Source: Spirochaetales bacterium
GTDB taxonomy: Bacteria; Spirochaetota; Spirochaetia; UBA9216
DNA: 64,000 bases
NCBI GenBank assembly: GCA_016839055.1
Contig: JAEKNX010000005.1
Span: forward strand, 62,001-126,000
Direction: 5' to 3'
How positions within the stretch are numbered: position 1 is the first letter of the stretch; each line of letters opens with the position of its first letter. The notes beneath the pieces are model-generated. The model was not told the DNA's origin. It worked only from the letters and a program-made list of their open reading frames with translations, and ran no database searches. The position numbers and the translations under genes are program-made. Below are positions 8,470 through 16,014 of this stretch, one piece after another.

Positions 8470-9525
8470 TTACTCCCAGATTATGCTTTTAATTCCGCCG
8501 TATAAAACATCTGCATTTGCCATGTCAGATGAAATTGCAAAATCAGCAGCACCGGTAAAAGTATCATCCACGGCTGTATTGTAATCAATCGTTAAGATTT
8601 TAAGAGTGTCTTCAGAAGTGTTCCAGGGGAGTACCCAGGTGCCGTAATGCGTGATTCCATACATTACATCAACCTGTGCATAGGCAGAAACGTACGTTCC
8701 TTCCTCACCTGTCAGAGACTGATAAGGGATAGCTGTAGGATTAGTTATTCCTTCTTCACTATCCCAGTATGAATCTAGATAGAAGAAGAGAACATCTCCA
8801 TCAGTCAACCAGTCTGAATTATATATGGTTATAGTTTCAACTCTTGGAATAGCAGCATCTGTTTTATCGGTGATTGATGTGGGGTCGCCGTATGTTGCAC
8901 TATAAATATCCCTATCCAGCTTTATTCCATCTATAGAACCTACTGCATCTTGATAAATTTTAGTTCTCTCACCGGGGTCAGGATTCTGAACTCCTGCAAC
9001 AGCCGTCCAATCCTGGGTAGTTCCGTTTATCTCGCCATATGTAAGGATAGCATCTACGTCTATATCAGTGTCGCTCCAGCTGGCGATTAATGTAATTTGA
9101 CCTGCATTAACGCTAGGATAGGCGAGGAGGTCCGGGAAATCGGCGCCACTGCCTGATATTTCAATATATCTGGGAACAAAGGTCCAGCCGGTTTTAACGG
9201 CAGTGAGCTTGTACATATTAGGCTCTAGGGCCGTAAATGTAAATGAACCGGTGGAACTGACAGTCGCGGATTTTGCGGCGGTTGCCGAATATCCGCCTGT
9301 TGTACTGTCGTATGCGTAGAGGCTTACGAGAGCGCTTTCAAGGGTTACAGCATCCGAGACCTTCCAGTATGACTCTGTTGTTCCTGCTGCTTTAACGTTT
9401 ACAGCCTTACCTGTGTAGTCACTTAAAGTGAATGTAATTGTTAACTCATCACAGCTAGCAAGAAACAATACCAGGACAGATATTGCCGCAAACAACGTAA
9501 TTTTCTTCTTTGTCTTGTTTTTCAT
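8470..9525 (-). CDS. Hypothetical lipoprotein, first gene of the PEGA operon
   Basis: A 351-residue protein with a basic start, a hydrophobic segment and lipobox FLASC (lipid-bearing Cys25). The mature region is acidic, Thr/Ser/Asp-rich and probably all beta. Residues about 30-130 resemble a carboxypeptidase-regulatory-like beta sandwich (VSSTGSFTFTALEPNMYKLT). The rest is unassigned. The ribosome site AGGAGG is strong. An extended -10 (TGTTATAAT, with TATAAT at 9570-9565 on the minus strand) is the likely promoter. Both products of this operon are exported, so a shared cell-surface role is likely. Confidence 0.7.
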   Translation of the reverse strand: MKNKTKKKITLFAAISVLVLFLASCDELTITFTLSDYTGKAVNVKAAGTTESYWKVSDAVTLESALVSLYAYDSTTGGYSATAAKSATVSSTGSFTFTALEPNMYKLTAVKTGWTFVPRYIEISGSGADFPDLLAYPSVNAGQITLIASWSDTDIDVDAILTYGEINGTTQDWTAVAGVQNPDPGERTKIYQDAVGSIDGIKLDRDIYSATYGDPTSITDKTDAAIPRVETITIYNSDWLTDGDVLFFYLDSYWDSEEGITNPTAIPYQSLTGEEGTYVSAYAQVDVMYGITHYGTWVLPWNTSEDTLKILTIDYNTAVDDTFTGAADFAISSDMANADVLYGGIKSIIWE

Positions 9526-9636
9526 TTTAGGATTCCTCCTGAGATTTTATCCATAATTACGTTAATTATAACACTTTTATCATTCAAAATCGTTACCTGG
9601 AATTGAAAAATATGAGAAAATATCCAAATATACTAT

Positions 9637-10185
9637 ATGAATAAAGAAATTGAACTGAAAGCTCCGGTCTTTGACCCGGATAATCTGAAAGGTATTTTAA
9701 TCGAAAAATATGGTGACTATACTTCTATTGACAAGGATGATATCTATTACCGCTATCCTTCGGGTCAGCTTGCCAGGCTGCGGAAGGAAGGCGGGAGTAA
9801 TTGTATAACCGTCAAGAAGAAGACCTTGGCAGGAGGTATAGAGATAAATGATGAGCTTGAGTTCCGCGTGGATGACGGTGAGAGTTTTCTTTCGTTTATG
9901 CAGATAACTGGTGCCGAAGAATACCTCAGCAAGATTAAAAAAGGATACCGGTTCCTTAGCGAAGACGGCGCGGTAATCGAGCTGTGTGAGGTGAGTAATC
10001 TCGGCTGGTTTATAGAGATTGAGAAGGTGGTCCCTATATCGGAAGATCAGGCCGGCACCAGGGCTGAAGGCAGACTGATAGATGATGCAAAGTCTGTTAT
10101 TCTTGGAGTGCTCGAGTCTCTGGGAATCCCTGAGAGCAGGCTTGAACACCGGTATTACTCGGAACTACTGCTTGGCAGGAAGTAA
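9637..10185 (+). CDS. CYTH-domain protein (class IV adenylate cyclase / triphosphatase family)
   Basis: A 182-residue CYTH triphosphate-tunnel protein. The family signature ExExK is seen at E4, E6 and K8 (EIELK). Further basic and acidic tunnel residues follow in RLRKEGG, ITVKKK, DELEF and EIEKV, with HRYYSELL near the end. Members cleave or cyclise triphosphate substrates (ATP, thiamine triphosphate or inorganic triphosphate). It resembles CyaB-type class IV cyclases, but substrate cannot be read from sequence. No ribosome site is evident before the ATG. Confidence 0.8.
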   Translation: MNKEIELKAPVFDPDNLKGILIEKYGDYTSIDKDDIYYRYPSGQLARLRKEGGSNCITVKKKTLAGGIEINDELEFRVDDGESFLSFMQITGAEEYLSKIKKGYRFLSEDGAVIELCEVSNLGWFIEIEKVVPISEDQAGTRAEGRLIDDAKSVILGVLESLGIPESRLEHRYYSELLLGRK

Positions 10186-10221
10186 TCTTATTACCGCTGT
10201 TTCGGCTGAAATGGTTGCTGC

Positions 10222-10584
10222 CTAAATAACAATGCGGCGCCACTCAAGATATGAGCCCTGGAAATTTACCAGTATGCCCAGCCTGCAGCCTGAAATATGC
10301 AGATAGTTTATAAGCTGGGCAATATGAGCTTCAGAGAAACATTTTGCTGATTTGAGTTCAATGATTATTTTATTCTCAACTACCAAATCAGCGAAATACT
10401 CACCAACAATGTTGCCCTTGTAGCTTACATTGAATGGAACATTATAACCGGTTAAAAACCCCATACCTTTAAGCTCATAAAATAATGCATTATGATAACA
10501 CTGCTCAAGCAGCCCCGGCCCTAGTTGGGAGTGAACTTTTAAACAGCAGCCAACAACCTCAAATGCTAATTCCTTATATATCAT
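10222..10584 (-). CDS. GxxExxY family protein (PD-(D/E)xK nuclease-like)
   Basis: A 120-residue protein with the hallmark GPGLLEQCY (G-x-x-E-x-x-Y) at about 22-30. It also has a nuclease-like core, D at GEYFADLVV then IIIELKS, matching the D...(E)xK pattern of PDDEXK_3. The family's biological role is unknown to me. It is common in genomes with multiple copies and is often seen in accessory loci. The ribosome site AGGAGG is strong. The gene faces away from an unusual 99-base hairpin that begins about 30 bases upstream of its start, suggesting that the pair may be a mobile or cassette-like unit. Confidence 0.8.
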   Translation of the reverse strand: MIYKELAFEVVGCCLKVHSQLGPGLLEQCYHNALFYELKGMGFLTGYNVPFNVSYKGNIVGEYFADLVVENKIIIELKSAKCFSEAHIAQLINYLHISGCRLGILVNFQGSYLEWRRIVI

Positions 10585-10612
10585 AATTTCCTCCTGAAAT
10601 TTTCAATCAAAA

Positions 10613-10711
10613 CAACAACTCCACTTTTCAGGCGGTCAAGATTGAGCGACAGCAGCATAGCTGCGTCGCGAACTTGCATTGATCTTGACGGCATGAAAAT
10701 GGAGGTTAAAA
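10613..10711. repeat. Long two-tier palindromic hairpin, attC-like
   Basis: Outer arms at about 10617-10645 and 10679-10707 pair imperfectly: AAC-TCCAC-TTTTCAGGC on the left against the complement of GCATGAAAA-TGGAG-GTT on the right, followed by GTCAAGAT/ATCTTGAC. An inner stem GCGAC-A-GCAGC / GCTGC-GTCGC (10646-10656 with 10660-10669) is closed by an ATA loop. AAC/GTT ends, a five-base spacer that does not pair in register, a bulged second box and a variable terminal stem are features of integron attC sites. The left end CAACAAC does not fit the RYYYAAC consensus. Confidence 0.5.
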
Positions 10712-10911
10712 TGAAAAAACAGAAGGAGGAATCAGATTAGCCCCTGCCTTTTTCTTTATTGCCGCAGCCTTTACTCCGGCAGTGTTCGTGGCAAAATAAA
10801 TAAAGTAGGTACCTCCTTAAAGGGGAAATGATAACAATGGTGGGGGAGTGAATATCAGCTTCGTTAATTTTAATAATCATTACTGCAGCCTCGGCTTGAA
10901 ATCCATGAATA
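10712..10911. other. Gene-poor stretch, possible gene remnant
   Basis: No convincing gene between the hairpin and the terminator at 10912. A near-perfect ribosome site (GGAGG, 10701-10705) precedes an ATG at 10711 that opens only nine codons (stop 10738-10740). A second frame then encodes a hydrophobic run (APAFFFIAAAFTPAVFVAK, stop near 10791) without its own start, as if a small signal-peptide gene had lost two bases in the A-run after the ATG. Nothing else is recognisable. Confidence 0.3.
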
Positions 10912-10950
10912 CAAAAAAAAGACCCGCCTGATTCAACGAATCAGACGGGA
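10912..10950 (-). terminator. Terminator of the HTH-EIIA gene
   Basis: Minus-strand stem CCCG-CTGATTC / GAATCAG-CGGG (10923-10949, one mismatch) is followed by a run of T residues, the complement of 10912-10920. The 146 bases between here and the stop codon at 11097 would be a 3' untranslated region. Confidence 0.75.
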
Positions 10951-11096
10951 AAGGAGGTTGATTAAAAAAGGAGGTGTTTAGAAAACAGCAGGTAATCGAC
11001 CTGCTCCGCTTCTTTCGAAACGATCTAATATATAAAATCTTCCGGCGAATCAACGAGACGCTTTCCGATATTTACAGATAAATTAATATCAGTTAT

Positions 11097-11783
11097 CTAC
11101 TTTTTTAGCAATACCCGCATCACCTCTTTAGGTGTGCTTGCGGCTATTAACTCGCTTGAATCAACAAAGTTCCTTAAGAAATTGTTGATCTTGCTAATTA
11201 TGCGCAAATGCGCAATTTCGTTGTTCGTGTACACGAGAAAAAACAACTTTACAGGACCATCATCAGAAGCACCGAAGTTTGTTCCTTCACGGCAAATGCC
11301 GATTACAACCACCGGTTTCCCCGACAAATTCTCCCGGGGGTTACGGATGTGCGGCATGGCTACACCCTTTCCCAGGACGGTCGAAATCATCTGTTCACGC
11401 TCAATGAGTTTTAGAACAAATTTCTCATGATCCATCACTATGCCCGCGGTTACAAGAGGCCTGGACAATTCACGCAGAATTTCTTCTTTGCTTCCCGGCT
11501 TCAGATCAGTGATAATAAGATCCTCGGATGTAAGCCGTGAAAGGGGTACGCTGTCGGCGTCATCATGCATGAGACGTGTAAGCTCATCAACCCCGGTATT
11601 ATTCATTTTATCAAGGATCCAGCCGTCGATAAGTCCCCTGTCAAAGCGCCATTGGCTGGCAATTTTAACGCAGGGAATTTCGTTCTTTTGAATCATTCTT
11701 AGTACTGTTTTTTCAGCTACCTTGAGATAATCTGCTATCTCCGACAAAGTCATAAGGTTGCCTGATAATGTATTATGTTTCAT
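11097..11783 (-). CDS. Excisionase-type HTH fused to PTS EIIA (fructose/mannitol type)
   Basis: A 228-residue protein. Residues about 8-60 form a MerR/excisionase-like DNA-binding domain (MTLSEIADYLKVAEKTVLRMI...WRFDRGLIDGWI). Residues about 75-228 form a PTS_EIIA_2 domain with the phosphorylated His in GVAMPH. The fusion suggests a phosphorelay-controlled regulator rather than a sugar transporter part, since no EIIBC is nearby. An upstream ATG at 11813 was rejected: it overlaps a good -10 (TATAAT), and ATG 11783 has AGAGG five bases ahead. Function as a transcription factor is an inference. Confidence 0.8.
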   Translation of the reverse strand: MKHNTLSGNLMTLSEIADYLKVAEKTVLRMIQKNEIPCVKIASQWRFDRGLIDGWILDKMNNTGVDELTRLMHDDADSVPLSRLTSEDLIITDLKPGSKEEILRELSRPLVTAGIVMDHEKFVLKLIEREQMISTVLGKGVAMPHIRNPRENLSGKPVVVIGICREGTNFGASDDGPVKLFFLVYTNNEIAHLRIISKINNFLRNFVDSSELIAASTPKEVMRVLLKK

Positions 11784-11811
11784 AAGACCTCTTGTATGTC
11801 TAACGTTGTCC

Positions 11812-11839
11812 ATTATAGTCTATTTCTGTACTTCGTCAA
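11812..11839 (-). promoter_or_regulatory. Promoter of the HTH-EIIA gene
   Basis: Minus-strand -35 TTGACG (11839-11834), 16-base spacer, -10 TATAAT (11817-11812). Transcription should start near 11805, 22 bases before the chosen ATG. It sits in the 60-base gap after galM. Confidence 0.6.
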
Positions 11840-11843
11840 GTAC

Positions 11844-12923
11844 CTATTTTACAATTCCAAAACGGATCATTGTCTGATGTTTATAATTTTTTCCAGGTAA
11901 AAGGATTGATGATGGAAAATTCGGCTGATTTGGCGAATCCGGAAAGTTCTGCGTTTCAAGGCATAAACCGGAATGCGTGCTGTAGTCACCTAAACGGCCG
12001 GGCTCTTTATTAAGAAAATTCCCGGAATAAAGCTGAACCCCCGGCTGACTAGTGAATAGCTCGAGTTTTCTCCCTGTTTCGCCGTCACTCAAGACAGCAA
12101 ACGGCTCGTTTTCTGATGCCGGGAAACAATTTTCAGAGGCTGACAATCCGTCCTCACCCGGTTTATAGCAGGAAGTTGTAAAACAATGATCATATCCGCC
12201 GGCTTCATCAATACCTGACCCGATAGTTTTTTCTTTCCTGAAATCAAAGGGGGTGCCGGTCACATCCTTAATTTCTCCTGTAGGAATCATCACTTCATTT
12301 ACCGGCAAAAAACTTTCGCAGTTAAGCTTCAGTCTGTGATTGAGAATGTCCGTCGATTCCGGACCTGATAGATTCCAGTAGACGTGATTTGTTAGATTAA
12401 CCGGTGTGGCCATGTCGCAGACAGCCTCATAATCGAAGAGAAGTTCGGAATCCTCTGTTAGAGTGTAGGTAACCATTATATCGAGAGTACCCGGAAAACC
12501 TTCCTCGCCGTCAGCGCTTATGTATGAAAACTTAACGCCGGCTTTTTTCTCTTCTTTAAAAGGGAAAATGTCCCATATCATCTTGTCAAATCCATTAGGG
12601 CCGCCGTGAAGACAGTTCGGACCATTGTTTTTAGGAAGGCTGTATTCAATGCCGCCGAGGCTGAATTTCCCATTGGCTATTCTATTGCACACCCTCCCGA
12701 CAGTACTGCCGAAATACGGATGTCCATCTTCATAGCCTGAAAAATCCGACTTTCCGAGAGTTATTTCTTCTATGTTTCCGTCCCTGTCGGGTGTTTTTAC
12801 TGAAATAAGGGTTGCCCCGTAACTGATGGCTGAGATTGACAGTCCGCTGCTGTTGGAAACAGTGACCCTGTCGATTCTGTCTCCTGAAACGGTTTTACCG
12901 TAGGTTTTGCCTTCAATAATCAT
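11844..12923 (-). CDS. galM: Aldose 1-epimerase (mutarotase)
   Basis: A 359-residue cytoplasmic enzyme that interconverts alpha and beta anomers of hexoses. Family motifs are YGATL near residue 35, the substrate-binding FGSTVGRVCNRI, NCLHGG, the catalytic-His segment NLTNHVYWNLSG (about 175) and the catalytic-Glu segment CLETQNFPDS (about 321). Length is normal for GalM. The start is two bases after the stop of the AAA+ gene, with GGAG about 11 bases ahead, so the two are one operon. The pairing with an AAA+ ATPase is not one I can explain. Confidence 0.92.
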   Translation of the reverse strand: MIIEGKTYGKTVSGDRIDRVTVSNSSGLSISAISYGATLISVKTPDRDGNIEEITLGKSDFSGYEDGHPYFGSTVGRVCNRIANGKFSLGGIEYSLPKNNGPNCLHGGPNGFDKMIWDIFPFKEEKKAGVKFSYISADGEEGFPGTLDIMVTYTLTEDSELLFDYEAVCDMATPVNLTNHVYWNLSGPESTDILNHRLKLNCESFLPVNEVMIPTGEIKDVTGTPFDFRKEKTIGSGIDEAGGYDHCFTTSCYKPGEDGLSASENCFPASENEPFAVLSDGETGRKLELFTSQPGVQLYSGNFLNKEPGRLGDYSTHSGLCLETQNFPDSPNQPNFPSSILLPGKNYKHQTMIRFGIVK

Positions 12924-12925
12924 TT

Positions 12926-14665
12926 TTATTTTTCTCCAAGAAGAATTTTAAGCTGTTGTATCTCACTGATGATTTTGTTCTTATCAAGATTCCGGAATTT
13001 CGCCGGTATCATATCACGGCTGGTGCATTCGAGAACCGCTACCAAATTCTGTAGTTCAATCTCATGCGGGTAGGAGGGTGGCAGGAATTCCCTGACCGTT
13101 GTTTCTATGTCTGCATGATTGATAATTACCCGGTTATCAAGGGCTGCCGTAAATCTTGCCCTTATGAGGATTGCTTCAAGATCAGCGCCGGACAGGCTTA
13201 GATGATACTTCCCAAGAACCTTTGAGATAGAAAATCCGTCAGTCTTTAATTTTAGTTTCCGTAGGAGGATTTCAAAAAGATTATCGACTTCCAGAGGAGA
13301 ATCAGGAAAAAAGAGTGCGAGATGTTCTTCGGCACGGCCCTGACGCTTTAAATCAATGGGAATACGATCAGGCCGGTTCGTCGCTATAAACCAGATTATC
13401 TTACCTCTGTAGGCTGTATTGCCCATGAACTCCGCTATGCGGGTGAAAAGGCTCGTCCCGGTTATGCTGTTAACACTCTTGCTGTCTTTTCCAAGGAGAG
13501 AGTCCGCTTCATCAATCAGTACGCCGACAGGCGACATAGCCTTGAGAATGTTCATTACCTTGTCGAAGTTTGATTCTGAGGCTCCGGCCCAGCCTGAGCG
13601 GAACTTTACAATTGGAATGCCGACTTCGCCAGCAAATGCTGTTACCAGGAAGGTCTTTCCGGTTCCAACAGGACCCGCAATGAGATATCCCATTGGAAGG
13701 ACATCAGCCCGCCCTTTTTTTATGGCTTTGGCGGCATTTTTCAGGCGGTTTTTTGCGAAATCATGCCCGGCAACCATCGAAAGATCATATTCTGTTTCTA
13801 TGAACTCAAGAAGACCTGCCGCCTCATTCTCTATTATTTCCTTCTTCTTATCACGAAGATAATCGAGGGTTATGGTCTTGTCTTCCTGAAAGGATTCGGC
13901 CGCTATCTGGTTGAGGTTCATAAGGTTAAGGCCGCTTGTAATCGAGGCAACCCTGTCATTATTGAGTCGGCTTTCAAGAAGGAGGTAGTCGCGTTTAGAA
14001 GTAAAATCAAGAAACGCCTTCCTTACCTGGTAATCGGGGAAGGGGACGGTGAGTTTGACGGTATTCGGGGAGCGTACGAGCCTTGCGTTCATGTCGGAGA
14101 TATTCTCGGAGAGCAGCATTATGGAAATGTCGGCCTGTGTAAAGATAGGGTCATGAGACCATCTGTTCAGGGTTACAAGGCAGTAACGGTCCTCCTCCGA
14201 GAGATCGGAAATTTCCGCGTTCGGAACTATAGTCTCGGCAAAATCGATGATGAGCACCATTCGGTATTTATTCGAGATATTCATCATGAAGTACTTTTCA
14301 AGATTATCGAAGGCGATGGATGGTTTTGATGAAAAAAGTTCCTTATCTGTTAAATCAGGAAAGGCTTTTTTCATGGTTTTCTTGTATTCCTCTCTCATCT
14401 CCTGAGTACAGAAGTTGATTCCCGAAGATCTGTCATAATAAACGATTATATCTTCATTTCCAAACAGGACTTCGGAGATGAATTCCTGAATCCTGACAAA
14501 GACAAATTCTCCCTCATACATCTTATTCGGAAGAAAATCCCTGATATTTCCGTGAATCAGATAAAGATTTGCTGTTTCAGAACAGTATTTATATGAAAGT
14601 TCCTGTGCCCATCCCGGAAGAATTTTGATGAATTCGAGATTTTTTAATATCAGCTGTTCGGCCAT
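12926..14665 (-). CDS. AAA+ ATPase with a degenerate N-terminal AAA-like domain
   Basis: A 579-residue protein. The C-terminal half is a canonical AAA module: Walker A GPVGTGKT (about residue 330), Walker B GVLIDEADSLL, sensor-1 FIATNRPDRIP and arginine-rich LKRQGRAEEH, then a lid helix region (LSGADLEAIL). The N-terminal half keeps the fold features of a first AAA domain (VLIIDFAETIVP as Walker B, MLLSENISDMNARLV) but has no Walker A. This layout recalls the Ycf46-like and two-domain COG0464 ATPases. It heads an operon with galM and has a strong ribosome site (GGAGGGG). Substrate unknown. Confidence 0.8.
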   Translation of the reverse strand: MAEQLILKNLEFIKILPGWAQELSYKYCSETANLYLIHGNIRDFLPNKMYEGEFVFVRIQEFISEVLFGNEDIIVYYDRSSGINFCTQEMREEYKKTMKKAFPDLTDKELFSSKPSIAFDNLEKYFMMNISNKYRMVLIIDFAETIVPNAEISDLSEEDRYCLVTLNRWSHDPIFTQADISIMLLSENISDMNARLVRSPNTVKLTVPFPDYQVRKAFLDFTSKRDYLLLESRLNNDRVASITSGLNLMNLNQIAAESFQEDKTITLDYLRDKKKEIIENEAAGLLEFIETEYDLSMVAGHDFAKNRLKNAAKAIKKGRADVLPMGYLIAGPVGTGKTFLVTAFAGEVGIPIVKFRSGWAGASESNFDKVMNILKAMSPVGVLIDEADSLLGKDSKSVNSITGTSLFTRIAEFMGNTAYRGKIIWFIATNRPDRIPIDLKRQGRAEEHLALFFPDSPLEVDNLFEILLRKLKLKTDGFSISKVLGKYHLSLSGADLEAILIRARFTAALDNRVIINHADIETTVREFLPPSYPHEIELQNLVAVLECTSRDMIPAKFRNLDKNKIISEIQQLKILLGEK

Positions 14666-14751
14666 TTCCCCTCCAAGGTATAATCATATTATATGCTCAA
14701 TAGTATTTTTTGTCAGTATCAAAGTGCCTCTTGATTTAACGGGCTCCATCG

Positions 14752-14757
14752 TATAAT
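14752..14757 (+). promoter_or_regulatory. -10 element of rnhA
   Basis: A perfect TATAAT eight bases before the rnhA ATG; the -35 is weak (TCTTGA at 14729-14734, 17-base spacing). The spacing predicts a leaderless or nearly leaderless transcript, in line with the lack of a ribosome site. Confidence 0.45.
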
Positions 14758-14765
14758 TTATCATT

Positions 14766-15209
14766 ATGATTGAAATATACACAGACGGCGGATGCTCGGG
14801 AAATCCTGGACCGGGAGGCTGGGCCTTTGTGCTTAGCGCGGATGGCCGGCGAATAAAGAAATCGGGCGGCGAAGCCCATACTACCAATAATAAAATGGAA
14901 CTCTCGGCCGTGATAAACTCACTGAAGGAAGTCAACACGAACTCTGCATTAGCAGGGAATCCTGTAACAGTTGTAACTGATTCACAGTATGTTAAAAACG
15001 GGATAACAGCATGGATCCATAACTGGGTAAAAAACGGATGGAAGACATCTGCCAAACAACCTGTAAAAAACAAGGAATACTGGATAGAGCTTAAGGCTCT
15101 GGTGGACAGTCTTGATGTCTCCTGGAGATGGGTAAAAGGCCATTCCGGAAACGAACTTAACGAAGAATGTGATACCATGGTCGGGCTTGAGATGGATAAA
15201 TTCCGGTAA
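14766..15209 (+). CDS. rnhA: Ribonuclease HI
   Basis: A 147-residue enzyme that cuts the RNA strand of RNA-DNA hybrids, clearing primers and R-loops. All four carboxylates are present: D7 (YTDGGC), E45 (NKMEL), D72 (TDSQYV) and D136 (NEECDT). The catalytic His (GHSGN, H126) and the basic handle (WIHNWVKNGWKTS) are also seen. Length is typical of type 1 enzymes. There is no ribosome site, and a TATAAT ends eight bases before the ATG. The DHFR-like gene follows by 29 bases. Confidence 0.95.
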   Translation: MIEIYTDGGCSGNPGPGGWAFVLSADGRRIKKSGGEAHTTNNKMELSAVINSLKEVNTNSALAGNPVTVVTDSQYVKNGITAWIHNWVKNGWKTSAKQPVKNKEYWIELKALVDSLDVSWRWVKGHSGNELNEECDTMVGLEMDKFR

Positions 15210-15238
15210 AATCGAAATTATGGCACTGAGAAAGAACA

Positions 15239-15793
15239 ATGAGTAACATCGTCTATATCGCCGCGAGCCTTGACGGATTTATTGCAGACAAGGATGGCGG
15301 ACTTAACTGGCTTCAGTCGGTTCCCAACCCTGAGAATTCAGACCTTGGATTTGCTGATTTTTTGGACAGTATTGATTGTATTGTTATGGGACGGAACACA
15401 TTTGAGACTGTCGCTGCTATGGACATTCAGTGGCCGTACCCAAAGCATGTATTTGTACTCAGCAATGCTCTTAAATCCGTACCGGAAAAGTTGAAGGGCC
15501 GGGTAGAAATTATAAAGGGAAGTCCAGATGAGATTACAGCGATGCTGGACGAGCTAGGATATGAACGGAAATACATCGACGGCGGAAAAACTATCCAGAT
15601 ATTTCTTGAATGCGACAGAATTGACGAGATGATTATCTCAAGGTTGCCGATTCTTCTCGGAGGCGGAACCCCTTTGTTCGGCGTACTGCCGGAGCATTTG
15701 ATGTTTGAACATACAGCAACGGATGTACTATTAAATGAAATTGTTGTTTCCCGTTACAGGCGTAAAAGATTATCGGCGACTGAAAAGAAATAA
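15239..15793 (+). CDS. Dihydrofolate reductase / RibD-C-like reductase
   Basis: A 184-residue protein of the DHFR superfamily, YyaP/YwjB type. The N-terminal strand and loop YIAASLDGFIAD, the dinucleotide-binding VMGRNTFE (about 58-65), YIDGGKTIQIFL and the C-terminal LLGGGTPLFG are the family marks. It probably uses NADPH to reduce a pterin- or flavin-precursor-like compound; the true substrate is unknown for this subgroup. It is not a housekeeping FolA by sequence. It is probably transcribed with rnhA. Confidence 0.85.
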   Translation: MSNIVYIAASLDGFIADKDGGLNWLQSVPNPENSDLGFADFLDSIDCIVMGRNTFETVAAMDIQWPYPKHVFVLSNALKSVPEKLKGRVEIIKGSPDEITAMLDELGYERKYIDGGKTIQIFLECDRIDEMIISRLPILLGGGTPLFGVLPEHLMFEHTATDVLLNEIVVSRYRRKRLSATEKK

Positions 15794-15831
15794 CAGCCGT
15801 CAATGAAGGCCTTAATTATTGAATTTTCTGT

Positions 15832-15966
15832 TTACTCATTTTTAGCTCTTTTACCAACCAGGGACCAGATAAGCATAATGATCGCCAGCGGAACAAAGAT
15901 GAGATGTCTGGTATATTGGTAGATACTGTTTGAAACTTGTTGAAAGAAGAGTGCTAGTGTGATTTG
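15832..15966 (-). pseudogene. Possible 3' remnant of a membrane-protein gene
   Basis: An open minus-strand frame ends at the TAA at 15834-15832 and encodes a tail with one hydrophobic helix (HLIFVPLAIIMLIWSLVGKR) after a segment LALFFQQVSNSIYQYTR. The frame remains open upstream only into the AbiE promoter and has no good start, so it looks like the C-terminal end of a gene cut by the arrival of the AbiE module. It could also be chance. Confidence 0.3.
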
Positions 15967-16014
15967 TGTGACAAAACGTTGACATTTATCTATATTAGTA
16001 TACAATTAGTCACA
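15967..16014 (+). promoter_or_regulatory. Promoter and candidate operator of the AbiE operon
   Basis: -35 TTGACA (15979-15984), 16-base spacer, -10 TACAAT (16001-16006). An inverted repeat TGTGAC (15967-15972) / GTCACA (16009-16014) brackets the promoter and overlaps the start codon. It would suit autorepression by the AbiEi antitoxin, as known for AbiE systems. The ATG is only seven bases beyond the -10, so a leaderless mRNA is predicted. Confidence 0.55.

Noticed and set aside
10951-10982. Two ACCTCC-type strings (complement of AAAGGAGG and AAAAGGAGG) resembling the 16S rRNA 3' end
   Set aside because: No 16S sequence surrounds them. They lie in the 3' untranslated region of the HTH-EIIA gene and are short enough to be chance, or leftover ribosome sites on the other strand.
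11784-11813. Upstream ATG for the HTH-EIIA gene
   Set aside because: It coincides with the -10 box TATAAT, so it would not be on the transcript; the downstream ATG has a ribosome site.
14684-15178. A 164-codon minus-strand frame opposite rnhA
   Set aside because: Fully antisense to a gene with all catalytic residues of RNase HI; no ribosome site or family motif.
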